A stretch of 64,000 nucleotides of DNA, taken from positions 2,666,001 through 2,730,000 of the forward strand of contig JANTQA010000015.1 in NCBI GenBank assembly GCA_027625915.1. The letters are read 5' to 3'. A model generated the notes under the pieces. It saw nothing but the letters and a program-made list of their open reading frames with translations, was not told the DNA's origin and made no database searches. The DNA is from Anaeramoeba flamelloides. Lineage: Eukaryota; Metamonada; Anaeramoebidae. Both the position numbers and the translations under genes were made by a program. Positions 24,502 to 37,700 of this stretch are shown here, in pieces; position 1 is the stretch's first letter; each line of letters starts with the position of its first letter.

Positions 24502-25004
24502 TACAATATTTGTTTTGGTTTATCGATCTTTTTCAACCAAGGCTTAAAAAAATCCTAATATAGAGAGTAAAATATATATATATATATATAATAAAATAGA
24601 AGAATAATAATTTCAGATTCTTTAAATAAATCAAATAAGATAATCAAATAATAATATGGTTATGATGCATTTTTAAGAAAGTGAAAATCAAAGGTTTTAA
24701 AAAATTATCATAAGATTGTTTTATTTATTATTTTAAATTGATTTAAAAACTTTTTCATACTTTCTGTTTTCACTTTTTTAAAAATCACTAATGCTATTGA
24801 AAATTTTTTTTTTCAAATCAACATTGTAATAATATTTTTCTTTTATTTTGATTTACAAGTATCTATTCCATTTAAAGACTATCGTCTATCAAAGGGGTTT
24901 TAAAACAGTTGTATTAAAAAAATAACAATAATTTATTTTCATTTTTTAAGCACATTTTTAAATTTTTTGTTAAAAAGTGCCGAATAAAAGTTTTCTGAAC
25001 ACTA

Positions 25005-26250
25005 GTATGAAAAAATAAAATTGAAAAAAAAAAAAAGTTCGGCAAAACTACTACTTTCGAAAACCTTTCATCATTATTAATAAAGTTTATTCACAATATA
25101 AACAAAATTCCAGAACTTTAAATTCTTGAAGCTATTGTATTTATTGTTGTTAGTAAACTATTTTTCAAAAATTTTGACTCACTTTATAATGTTAATGCGA
25201 GTTATTTTGAGGGTATATTCTAGTATTCTTTACAAAAAATATTTTCAAATTTTTGGATCAGAATCATTTTTTTAATTTTGCAAATTTTAGTTTTGCTTTT
25301 TCAAATTTTTGTTTTTCTTTTGTTTTTCTTTTTCTTTTTCTTTTTCTTTTTTCTTTTTCTTCTTTTTTTTTTAAAAAGATCATATGGAAAAAAAAAAAGA
25401 AATCTTCGAAAAGACAAATAATCACTAAGAAAATTGAGGCTCTGTAATGTCTTTGAAAATGGATTTAATTATTCATAAAAAATCTTGTTGTTCAACTTTT
25501 TTTCAGTGAAAGCTCAGTAATAAAAAATCTGTAATGCTCATTTCAAAAATTGTGATTCAGTTTTTTTTATGTTTTGGTTTTATTTTTTTTTAATTTTTAA
25601 TATATCAGGCTTTTATAGGTTTAGAATGGCTTAAAAGTGAATTACAAATCATATTTGGTTATTAATTGTTCTTGAATACTAAAGGATAATATTTTTTTTC
25701 AATTGATAATTTCAGGTGAGTCACAATTTTTGAAAAAGAGTTTATAACCACCTTTTTTAGAAGTCTCTAGAAGAGAAAAAATGGCATTTTTCATGTAAGA
25801 AATTCCAAATAAATTGATGGATGATTTTTTGTTTAATTCAACTTGAAGATATTTACTTTATAGATAATAACTAATAGTTTTGAAAAGACCGATATGATCT
25901 AAAAAAACCCAAATAGGCAAAAAAAAACCTTATGATTATTATTGTTAAAGTGTCCTTATTTTTTTTTTTTTTTTTGATTCGTAAGAATTGAGTAAAACCC
26001 TATTTGATTTTTCTCTATTCTTTTTAATTTTAGAAAAACTAACGAAAGTATCCATAAACTGCCTTCAAGTGTCAGAGAGTACCTATATTTTACAGAATTC
26101 AGAATAAGAGAGTAAAATAATTGATTTTTCTCAATTCTTTTAAATTCAATAAAACCTAAAGACATTTTTAAAAAAAAAAAGAAATAAACCGAAAATTTAA
26201 ATAAATTTTCGGTTTATTACAAAAATTAAAAAAAAAACTAACGGGAACCC
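25005..26250. repeat. Dispersed repeat copy B, interrupted by a 588-bp MITE
   Basis: It matches copy A (8640-9310) on both sides of the nested insertion. Its right part (about 25950-26250) ends in a diverged stem-loop/decamer module containing 'AACTAACGAAAGTATCC' and 'TCAAGTGTCAGAGAGTACC', followed by a 'GAAATAAACCGAAAATTT' stem-loop. Confidence 0.75.
25155..25742. mobile_element. 588-bp mariner-type MITE with defined empty site
   Basis: The ends are AACTATTTTTCAAAAATT... and, inverted, AACTCTTTTTCAAAAATT..., 27-bp TIRs with two mismatches, continuing into TGACTCAC. TA is present on both sides (25153-25154 and 25743-25744). Removing the body and one TA restores exactly the sequence seen in copy A at about 8788-8804. 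It has no transposase frame. A related copy in reverse orientation is at 56899-57420. Confidence 0.9.
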
Positions 26251-26309
26251 GAATAAAACAATATTTTTTTGATTAATATAAACTCAATCAATTATAAAAT
26301 AATAAGAAA

Positions 26310-26757
26310 ATGAAAAAATTTATACTAAATAAAATTATCAAAAATTTTTTATTAAAGTATTATCAAGGGGAAGGGCTTGACGCCTTATCTCCCATTTTAT
26401 TTGCTCTTATTTTACATTTTCTTTTATTAAAAATTATACTATCAACAAATCGTAGCCAAATGTTTGCAGATGATTTAATCTTAATTAAAAAAGGAAATGA
26501 AATTCAAATAAATCAAAAATTTAATTCAATATATGAAATTACTATTCAATTTATATTAAAACCTAATAAAGATAAAACAGTTATATCAAAAGATTTATCT
26601 AAAAAAATTAATATTTGGGAATTTATTTAGATAAAATTGTACATATAGTTTATAATATAAGAAAATCTAAAGAAACATATAATAACTACATACAATTATA
26701 CAATAACAATTCTCTCAATAATAGTTTAAAAATTAGAGTTTTAAATCTTTTATATTA
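26310..26757 (+). mobile_element. LINE reverse-transcriptase fragment
   Basis: The frame 26310-26630 reads GEGLDALSPILFALIL, then QMFADDLILIKKG, then LKPNKDKTVI. These are the QGDPLSP, (F/Y)ADD and following blocks of non-LTR retrotransposon reverse transcriptases. The next block, YLGI-like (LGIYLDKIV), continues in another frame from about 26616 to a stop near 26757, so one frameshift separates them. The endonuclease, fingers and C-terminal parts are absent. FADD preceded by a QG..LSP block points to a LINE, not an LTR element. It is dead and 5'-truncated. Confidence 0.75.
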
Positions 26758-26776
26758 AGTCAATTACGATCTTTTT

Positions 26777-26951
26777 CACTTTTAAGGCACAAACCTTCAA
26801 CGAAATTTAATGCACAAAAAAATCTCAAATTAAGGCACAAAATTTGGATTTTTTTTTTTACAATTTATTTTTACTAAAATTTGAATTTTGTGCTTTAATT
26901 TGAGATTTTTTTATGCCTTAAATTCCGTTGAAATTTTGTGCCTTAAAAGTG
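26777..26951. mobile_element. Palindromic MITE (TTAAGGCAC family), copy 2
   Basis: It runs CACTTTTAAGGCACAAA... into the centre and back out as ...TTTTGTGCCTTAAAAGTG; almost the whole 175 bp can pair. 'AAGGCACAAA'-like units recur inside each arm. It starts 20 bp after the LINE fragment ends. The diverged copy is at 16828-17001. Confidence 0.75.
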
Positions 26952-28758
26952 AAACTGTTTGTATCTTCAATTTGAAAAAATCAAAATTTTCAAAAATAAA
27001 ACCAATCTTTTGTTATTTTATATTGACACATTCTTAAATTTCTTAAATTTCAAAAAAAAAATTCTACCCGGTAAAAAATAAAATTAATTGGTTTAATTAA
27101 AGCTGACGTAATTATTTTAACTCTATATACTTTTTTGATAATGATTTTTAAATACTACTCCAATTAAAAATATTTCATTTTGAAAATGAAAAAGATTTAA
27201 AAAAAAAAAATATTCCAGATCCCAAATAGCAGAGAAGAGAGACACTTCGAAACTGATACATTTTATATTTAAAATAAGAATTAAAAATGAATTAAATTGG
27301 AAATCCCCCCCTCCCCTTTAACAATTTTTTTCACAAAATATGAAAAAGTTTTTTATTATTCGTTTTTTTGAGATCGATGGTGCGTCACTCACTGATTTGT
27401 TTTTAATTTGTATTGAGTACCCTTATAAAAAAATGTTTAATCTTGGTTATCTATCATCAAAAAAATTTTAAAAGCTAAAATAACTTAAACTTTAAGTTCT
27501 CTGTTTTCAAGTTTTAAACAGGTAAATTTTTATAAAAATCCGCTGGTAAGTATTCTCGAATCTCACTTAAATTTAAAAACTAGGAATTTCCTAATCAAAA
27601 TAAAGATAACTTTTTATAATTTCAATAATACTGATAAATTTAAATAAATGTCTGAAAGGTTTTTATTTCCTTTTCCATTTTACAAATTATTTGAAGAGAG
27701 TTGTATTGAGACTTTTGGTTAATATCTTAAGAAATTTTGCAAAATTAGTTGACCTGGTGAATAATCTTTGTAAAGAACCGCTTTAAAAGTCAAGTGAAAA
27801 ATTACAAAAATTGAAATTCAACTAAAAAATTTGTGTCTTTTTTTTGACTTTATCAATACTCAACATTTATTACTTTTATAGATCATTCCAAAATTTGATT
27901 TATATATTTACTAATTTCTATTTCAAATCCCTAAACACAAAACAATTAATAAGATTTTCTATATATATTTTTAAAATTCCTTTTACAATATTGAAATATT
28001 TTCGGATATGGACTTGGACTTGAAGATCCCTAAAAGCATTTTTTTTATTATTTATCTTTTTGTTTAAAGATCTATTTTAATAATTTATGTGCCCGTTTAT
28101 CTTTGTAATGACTATGTTTTAGTCCGATTTCTTCAGAAAAACAAATATTTTATAAAGATAAGGTTAATTAACCCAATAACTCAACACTCCTCAAGGTTGA
28201 AACATAGTCCTTAAAATAATTTTTATTTAGATCATTTCTTTTTATTATTTTTTTTTTTATTCATTCAACTTTTGGAAATCATTGCCTTATTTACTTCTTA
28301 TTAATTGACTCTTTTCACTGAACCTTAAATGTACCAAGGCACTATAAAAAATGAACTTGAGCATTGACTAGAAAAACTATTTTGACAATGTCTACACAGG
28401 TTATTTTAAGAACTGTAAAAAATTTAATAATGAATTATTTACTATGCTTTTTGAATTAATAATCATAAATTTTTATTGAAATTATTGACAAATTATGTTT
28501 TAAAATAATCCATATATGTCTAACAAGGTAAATCCGAAAAGACGAGTAGAGATTTTAATTCTCAACTCTAAGAAAGTTGAAAAAAAATATGAATTATTTA
28601 ATTGGAATTTAACAGTAACCCGTTATTCTTACAAAAAATGAACAAATACAAAATTCAATTCTTTGTCAAAGTTTTTTTATTTGATGTCTCCTTGTTTAAG
28701 TTTCATTTTTCCAAAATCACTTGTGAATTTTTTTTTTTGATTTTTATTTCATTTTCAA

Positions 28759-31700
28759 ATGGGGAACCAACTTAAAGCTAAAAAAATTAAAAACAATAGT
28801 AATTCTTCAAAAAAATGTTCCAAATAAACAAAACTCAAACAAAACCTCTTATTTCTAAAAAAACAAATTTTCTGTTCTTCTTTTAATGTTTTGAACAATT
28901 TTTCACTATTCTTTTTCACAACAACACAACTTAGTTGCTAAACAATTTTTTATTGAGCTTCGAGAGCTATACTCAAAAGAATCACAAAAAAAACAAAAAG
29001 TTTGTTTCTTTTTCTTTTTCTTTTTCCAACTTAACCACCACAACAAATTGTCTTGAACTTTTTTTTTATTTAATAATTCTTCGTTACTTCTAACGTGTTT
29101 GTTTTTTTCAATCAACCTTCTGATCTTCGTCTTTCAAAACAAACTCATTTTATTCATTAATACAAATTTTGCGCCAATAAATAATTTATTCTTGACAAAA
29201 TACAGATTCTTGTTGATATTTATAAAGTACTATTAAGAATCCCAAAAGAGGCAAGGTCTATTGCGCTAAATTTTAATAATATAAAGTTAGGAGATCAAAA
29301 CGCACACAGGATTGTCAGAGTGCTGGCAAATGAGAAACCGATCAGAAGTTTCTCACTAAGAAATACAAGAATTACAAATTCAACTTCAAACAAGATTGCT
29401 AAACTTTTAACACAGAACTCAACTCTCCAACAAATCGATTTGAGCTATAACAAAATTGGTAAGCATTTACTTTATTTTTTTTTTATCGATTTAAAGTGTA
29501 AAACAAAAACACAAGATCCTGTTTTTTCTTTTTTTTTTGGTTCACAACAGAACCCTCCGATTTTCAAAAAAAAAAAAAAAAAAGAAAAGAAAGATTTTTT
29601 TAGTTCGAATCACTTTTTTGGATGAAAAAACCAAACTCCTTTTTTGTTTCATTTTTTAAATGAAAAGAAGAACACGAAAAAGCATCTCAAACTCTCAATT
29701 ATTTGGAAAAAAAAAAAACAAATAGAAATTGGGATTAATCTTTTATCCTCTGTTTGAATTCTTTTGATTTCTTTTTACAAATTAAAAATTTGATGGTTTA
29801 AAGCCAAAACTCGTAAAAACACAAGATCCTGAAAAAAAAAGAATGAGTCAATCCAAGTGGAGAACACTTTGAATTAGAAATAAGATTATCACAAATGAAT
29901 TTCTAAATATTGATGAGAACCAACGAAATACTGGTGCTTGAATAATAAACAGAAAAATATTTTCACTTCATTTTCATTTCTCTTTTTAAAAAAAAGTTCT
30001 CAAAGAAATAGGTTGTAATTTATTTTCTCAATTTATTTGTTTGGTCATTCTTTATGCTATATATTTGTATGTGTTTAGTATATTAGATTAAAAAAATGAA
30101 CTGAAAAAAAAAAAACTCAGTTGAACATTTCTCCCCTTTAAATTTCAATACCAGTAAGATCCCAAAAAGTTGTTTTTTTATTTTTGATTATTTCTTTTCT
30201 TAACAAGAAAAATTACATAAATACCAAATAAACTTTCAACGCTATCAATTATTGATTTAATTATACCCGTTTTTAATAATAATAATTCATTGTTCTGATA
30301 TAAAACATTAAGAAAGAAATCAATTTAAATAAAAAAATATTAAAATTATCAATTATGATTAACTTGCTTCAAAATTGGTTAACACAATCATCATTTAATC
30401 AGAATACCAATAGTTTATAAAAGATACTCATCCAAAGCCGAGAAACCACTAATTTTTTTCAAAAAAACTTCATGCTATCTTTGATTACAAGAAATTATTT
30501 TTTAATTCGAAAAATTGCAATTTTTTATGGTATAATTTACTAGAACCACAGAAAACACATATATCACATCCACCTGGGAGGATTTTTAAAATCCATATTG
30601 AAAATTAATGTTAAAAAAAAAACAAAAGATGATTTTCAATAAAAGAAATTTTGGTCTAACTCGAAATCATTCTTATCCCCCCCCTTTTACAAGTTTAAAT
30701 AATCATAATTATCGAAAGGGGCATCATTTTTTATTTTATCATTTGCAAATTAAAGTAATTGAGAGATTTTTCATCAAGTATAATTCGATATTAAATATAT
30801 TACAATAAAACCGCTTTGAAATACCAATGATTTTAATTTTTTTTTTAACGAGTTGAATTATAATTCCAATAAACTATAAAAAAAGTGGTATTTTTTTTAT
30901 AAAGAAAAACAAAACCGAACAAAATAATAAATGAATTTGATAATTCTTAGTTGTATCAGGATCAGATTGTAAAAAATGATGAATTTCGGAGAACCGATAA
31001 ATTGAAGTTCAGAGGAAAAGGGAGTAAAAAACCAAAAAAAAATTCGATATTGGGATTAGAGCAATAAAAACGAAAAAAAAAAAAAGAACTAACAAAGAAA
31101 CTAGTTTTGAGTGAAATTACCTAATACAAGAAAATTTTAGTTTGGATTTGTGATTTGAACAATTTTGTGTGATATTTTGATTAAATAATTATATATATAT
31201 AGTGTTGAAAACTTTAATATTGATATATTTTTGAAAAAAAAAAGAATGATGTTTTTTTTTTTTTATTTTTATTATTCAAGAGAGGTGATTCAAAAAATTA
31301 CCCCCGTCTGCCGTTAGGTTTTTTTTAATTTTTGTTTTGATTAGAAAATCATAAGATTTTCGAAACAAACACAAAAAGTAAAAAAAAAACCTAGGCACTC
31401 TACGGCACTCTACGGCACTTGACGGACACTTTTCGTTAGGAATTCTTGAGTTTAAAAGAATCGAGTAAAATCGAGATGATTTTACTCTATTTTCTTAAAT
31501 TAAAAAAAACCTAGGCACTTGACAGCACCCTACGGCACTTCCTGAAACTCTAAACTTTTATTTAGAGTTTTTTATCCTCGATATAATGTAGACAAGATTA
31601 TGGCTCATAGGATATCTTTTCTTTAAAAAAATGAAAAGAAAATTTTTTTATTTCTAAACAAAGACAAGAAAAAGAGAAAGAAATGAAAGAGAGTCAAAAA

Positions 31701-34700
31701 AAAGAATAATAAAAAAAAGTAAAAACTTTATTGAAAAGTTTAATTTTTGCTTCTCGAATTGTTGAATTGGTTGGTGATTGTTTCCTTTTATGTCGAATAT
31801 TGCTTTGGATCGCAGTCATAATTCATTTTAATAAAGAGAACTAAATATTTGAACAACTATAGATCAAATGAAATAGGTTACTTTATTGAGTTTTAATTTA
31901 GAACTTTATAGATAAAAGGTTTTATCTATCAAGTGCCGATTTTTTAAGAATAAGAATTGGTTTTCGAAATTTTCACTTGAGTTGCTTTACTTTTTTATAT
32001 TTTGCAAGTTTCCCAAATCTTGTTTTCGCAAAATACCAGTACAAGAGAACAACTCGACAGCAAATACCCAGTACAAGAAACAACTTGACAGATTGTACGG
32101 AAAGTTCAATTCGGTTCACTTTTTTGTTCGGTTTTAAATTGCATCAGTCGGGTTCAGTTCTCTTCGGTTAGATAAGTCCAGTTTAATTTGCTCAAGACCT
32201 GATCATGAACATGTTAGTTTAAGATCTAATCATGAAAACGTCTGTCAATTCTTATAATGATTTTTTATTCCTTTTATCCCCCCAACACCTAAAAAACAAA
32301 AAGAGGGGTAACCCAAGCAACAAAAGGAACTCAAACAACTTTAAAAAAGTAAATTTGGAAAAGGTAAAAAGTTTAAAAAATCAAAAAGAATGAAATTTTT
32401 AAAGTGACTTGAATGATAAAAAATTATAAGAAAAAAAATTTTTTGATTTTTAAACATAAATTTTTTCCCATATTTAGAAGTAAACAAAAAAATATTAAAA
32501 GAACATGAAAGAGTAAAATCAAGACAATTCTAATTTTATAGTAAAAATAACATCATGGGAATATTGTTTCTGTTCTATAAAGAACATTTCTTCTTCCATT
32601 TCGTGAAATTAAATGTTGCATGATATATATATTTATATATTACTAATTAAAATAATACCGAATTAACTCTAATAAACTATGCAAAGATAATTTAAAATAC
32701 AAAATGTTAATTTTTTTTATCAAGTAAGGTGTTAATATTTATTGAAATGTTCTTCACAATAAACAAATTTTCACAATAAAAAATATCTAAAGAGGAGCAA
32801 GTAAAAGTATTACTATTGCCTATTTAAAGATATTACTGATAAAACTTTCATTATTTCTTAAAGAAATTCTAATATAACCAAAAATCAAGTTAAATTAATT
32901 TGTTCAGCTTTGAAAACTCCCAATACATTTTTTTCCTTTTCCACAAAAAGATTCTAATGTATCTAAACTAAAATTCAAAAATTTTAACATAGTTAAAACA
33001 ATTAAAAGAATAATAATATCACACTTTCTTTCAAATTGTAAATAATTTTGATTTTTTAAAACCATTTTTTTTTGTTTTTTGTTTTTGTTTCCATTTCCCT
33101 TTTTTCCAATAATGTAAATACTTTCCCTTTAGATCTGAAATTTTTTTTTACATGATTGATATTTATTTAAAATTGGGTTCTTCGAACAAATACAAAAACC
33201 CACATAAAATTAGTTGATGATATTAAACCATTTGATCGATCAATAATTATTAATAGAATTTAAATCAAATTTACCACTATTATTATTTTCTTCCGCTCTC
33301 TCCAAAGTTTTCAACACATAGCATTTTTTTATTTTGATTATTTATTGTTTTTTCTTTTGTGGGAATTGTAAATGATAAATAATTTTTAACATTTCCAATT
33401 AATGAGTGAATGGTTCTAATTTGGTATTTCCCATCAAATTTATTTAATATGATTTTTTTACACAAAAAATTGAATTTGGTGTGTTTCAAAATTTTTGAAT
33501 TGTAATTTATATTCTAAATTCTTCTTTGTATTATTAACATTATTTTTTTATTTTATTTAAAGGGCTTTCTGGAATCAGAGAATTATCAAACGTTTTATCT
33601 GAGCACCAAAATCTTAGTGGTCTATATTTAAATCAAACAAACATTGGAAATGATGGTGCGATCATATTATCTGATTTGATAGAAAACAACACAAATTTAG
33701 AAGTATTAGAAATTAAATCCAATGAAATAACCTCACGGGGACTAGGCTTTATAGTTGAAGCATTGAAAGAAAACTATTCAATCATTTCTTTAGACGTTGG
33801 AACAAAGGATATTTTAGATGAAAGTGAGTTAAAAAGATTAAATGAATATGTCGAAAGGAATTCGATGGCAAATGAGGTTATCAATCAAATCATTTCAAAT
33901 TCCTGTCAAAGGCAATTTAGAAGAAAACTAACAAAATTTTCAAAATCAGTAAGGGGGATGGAAATGTTAAAAGGGAAAACAGAGCAAATGAATAAAACAT
34001 CAAAGGGAACAAAACTACATGACCTTTTCCAGGAGACTAGTAAAAAGGCAAAAGTTGATAATGTTATTGATAAAAAAACTGAAAAGGGTAGATGGAGAAT
34101 TGGATTTGCCGAAATGATGGGTAGAAGAGAAACTCAAGAAGATGTAATGGTGATCAAAACAAATTGGTTAAAGGATTCTGGAATTGAAGATTATTGGACA
34201 GATAATTCCGGTTATTGGGATAATGAAAAAATGAAAAAGGTAATTAATAATTCAAATTACGAACAAGATGAAGAAGATGAAAAACAAGAAGAAATTGTTA
34301 AAGGCGAATTAAGAAATTATCAAATTGAAAATTCTGAATTTTTTGGTTTATTTGATGGACACGGTTTGTTTTTTTTTTTCTTTCTTTTTTTTTTTTCATA
34401 TATTCGCTTGTTATTTTAATTTCATTGTAAAATATTAAAAGATTTCTTTCTTTATTAAGTGAAATAATTAAAAGTGCAAAATAATACCAAAAAGGAAGAA
34501 TAAAATTATTCAAAAATATATCAAAACTCTAATTCAAAAATTTTTTTACCCACTCAAATTCAATTTTTGAAAAAAAAAAAATCATATTTAACTAATTAAT
34601 GAATAAATATTAAATTATACTTACTTGTTAATTGGAAATGTGAACAATTATTTATCATTTCTTGAAAATATTAATAGCAATTTTTTCAATTCATTTAAAA

Positions 34701-37700
34701 TACATCATTAAAATTAAAATATGAAAATAAATAATTGTATTGATTAAAAATTAATTCTAATTCAAAAATCGTGGTAAAGCAAATTTCGTATTGAATATCA
34801 AATAATAAAACATCCCAGAAAATATTTCTTCTCTTATATATCTTGATAAATGTATATTGGTGAATAATCAAAAAAATAAAAAATATTATTGACTCCATCT
34901 TTTAGAAAAAATTAAACTCAAAAAAATAATAATCGATGTAACCCAAATTTTGAAATTTTCAAGTAATTACAGATTTTGTAATTAGTAATTTATTGAAAAT
35001 TCAAGATAATATCTTATAATACTAAAAGTGGAATCAATAATGTTTAACGATGGCAACTTTAAATCTTTCGACTTTCAATGTAAATTTATTGAATTCTGAA
35101 GTAAATGATAATTTTGAATCCATACTTGTTTTGCCATCAATTAATTTGTTTTGAAAAGGGGCCAAGAACACTTGATCAAAATTAATTTCAAAAATGTTGT
35201 AAATTTTTGAATAAAAAAATACTTGATTGTTTAGTTCAAGTGAAAATAAGATAAACTGATCGATTTTTGAATTGTTAGGTATAACCCTATTTTTGAATTA
35301 TCATTTAAATTCTTCTCAATTCACTTCTTATGAGTTATTTATATACCTGATAAATATTAGATTTGGTTTACATTTTCCCATTAAATAAACGACAAGATTT
35401 TCTCACTGTCTGTATATTTAATTTGATGTTTTTATTTATACCATATATTTATATATGATTTTTTTTTTTTTTTTTCATGGAATTATGTTTCTATCAATAT
35501 TATTTTGTTAAATTTAAAAGTTAATATTATAAAATAACAATAATATAACATGGATAATATATAAAATGAATGGAAAAAGTCAATCAACAAAAATCAACAA
35601 ACATCTTTATCTCTCAGATTTTATATTATATTTTCTATTTAGAACTTCTATGCTTCAAATTTTCTTAACAACAATCAAAAAGAAAACTTTTTTTTAGAGT
35701 GGCAAAATCATTCCTAGATCTATAACCACAAACATTCCATTCTGCATTATTATTAGTATATTTGTTTTTTTTTTTTCATTTTTTAATTGAAGAAGAACTT
35801 TTTTATGATTGTGTATTGAAATTTATAAACAAAAATTAAGAAATTAGGGAAGTATCGTAGAGTGCTGTAAAGTGTTGTCAAGTTCCATAGAGTTCCGTAG
35901 AGTTCCGTAGAGTGCCTAGGTTTTTTTTAGTTTTCGTTTAATTTCTCAAATTAAAAAAAACCTAGGCACTCGAAGGCACTTGACGGCACTTTAGGAAAAT
36001 CTAAATTTATTTTGAGTTTTTGATCCTCGATATTATGTAGGCAAGATAATCGACTCGTAGGATAACTTTTCTTTTATAAAATAAAAAGAAAAAAAAAATT
36101 TGTTTTTAAATAAGTACAAGTAAAAGAGAAAGAAAAGTAAGAAATGAAAGAAAGTAGGCTTTATTGGTAAGGGTTAAATGTTCAAGAGCTCTTAATCTGT
36201 TAAAGAGAGAGCTTTGAAGTGACTAAAATTGTGACTCCTAATTCAAAGAGTAGTCAAAAGAACCTTTTAATTACAGTCATTAGAAGTATTTTAAACTCAA
36301 AATGAAAGAAAGTCAAAAAAAAAAAAAGAAAAAACTTCATTGAAAAGTTTAATTTTTGCAACCCAGATTGTTGAACGGGTTGGTGGTTGTTTCCTTTTAT
36401 GTCGAAAATTACTAATTGCCACCAAAATTCATTTTAATAAAGAGAATTAAATATTTGAACAGCTATAGATCAAATGAATTATGTTGCTTTATTGAGTTTT
36501 AATTTAGAACTTTATAGAATGGACAGGTTGTATCTATAAAGCGCCAGGTTTTTAAGAATAAGAATTGGTTTTCCAAATTTTCTTTTTGTTGGTTTGCTTT
36601 TTTTTTTTTAGTTTTTTTATTATTTTTTTTGTGTTTTCTTTTTCAACACTTATTTGATTTTTTTAATTTTTTATTTATTACAAGTTTCCCAAATCTTGTT
36701 TTCGCAAAAGCCCCAGTACAAGATACCGACTTGACAGTATTCGCCCAGTCTAAGCAACGATTCATCAGTTTACTTAAATTCGGTTCAGTTCACTTAAGTT
36801 TGCTTCGAATAGCGTTCAGTTCAATTCAAATTTCTTCAGTTCTATTCGTTTTAGATCTGATTATGAACAAGTTAGTTTAAGATCTAATCATGAACAAGTT
36901 TTCCAATTCTTTTAATTATTTTTTATTCCTTTTACCTTTCCCAAACACCTAAAAAAACAAAAAGAGGAGGAATCGGATGAACCCAAAGTAACCTAAGGAA
37001 CTCAAAAAAAAAAAAATTCAAAAAAGTTAAAAATGATAAAAATTTTTCAATTTCAAAATTTCACAATTTTTTTTTTCTTCTAATATACATTTAAACCCTT
37101 TAAACACATGTAATTTCTCACTTGAATTGTTACCCTTTGTCTGGAAAATGGTTTATTATTGATAATATTTCAAAAAAAAAAAAAAGCAACTTCTATTTCA
37201 GAATTGTCAAACTAGGAAGAAGTTTTTAATGTTTTCAATTAAGATTTCAGTTGAGAACCCACATTTTGATTCGAAATTGAAGAAAAAAAAAAAGCGAAAT
37301 GCATTTATTTAAATAATAATTTTCCTTTTTGTACATCTTTCGATTTGAAGAATCATTTCTCCCAGAAAATAAATTAATAAAGAAAAAATTACCAAATCTA
37401 AAAATTTTCACAATTTATTTCTAAATAATTGTATATTTATATTTTCCGATATACGTGTTATCTTCATCACATTAATACTGAAAGGTGGACGTGAAGCATC
37501 GGAACATGTGGCAAATAATTTACCAGTAAAAATCAAAGATAAATTACTGAAGGGTGTTAAAATTGAAGAAGCTATCCATGATGCATTTTATGAACTTCAG
37601 GAAGAAATGCTTTCTTGGTGTTTATACAGTGGAACAACAGCAATTGTCATCATTACACTTGGCCAGTTTGTTTATGTCATAAATCTTGGTGACTCCAAGG

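Larger units (their letters stand above)
24502..28758. other. Gene-free region with nested repeats and a LINE fragment
   Basis: It separates the D-lactate dehydrogenase from the LRR-PP2C gene. An (AT)n tract is at 24572-24591. Repeat copy B, its nested MITE, a LINE fragment and a palindromic MITE occupy 25005-26951. In 26952-28758 I see no exon or repeat I can support. Confidence 0.6.
29459..33562 (+). other. 4,104-bp intron 3 of the LRR-PP2C gene
   Basis: The donor is GTAAGC and the acceptor TTAAAG; the splice joins NKIG to GLSGIREL inside an LRR unit. It contains a MITE (29929), the ~1-kb repeat with decamer module (31300) and a mariner-type relic (32930). I see no other exon. Confidence 0.85.

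Noticed and set aside
32260-32345. Possible end of an LTR element in the ~1-kb repeat
   Set aside because: No long terminal repeats, primer-binding site or polyprotein frame could be seen; the pair of copies is better described as a dispersed non-coding repeat.
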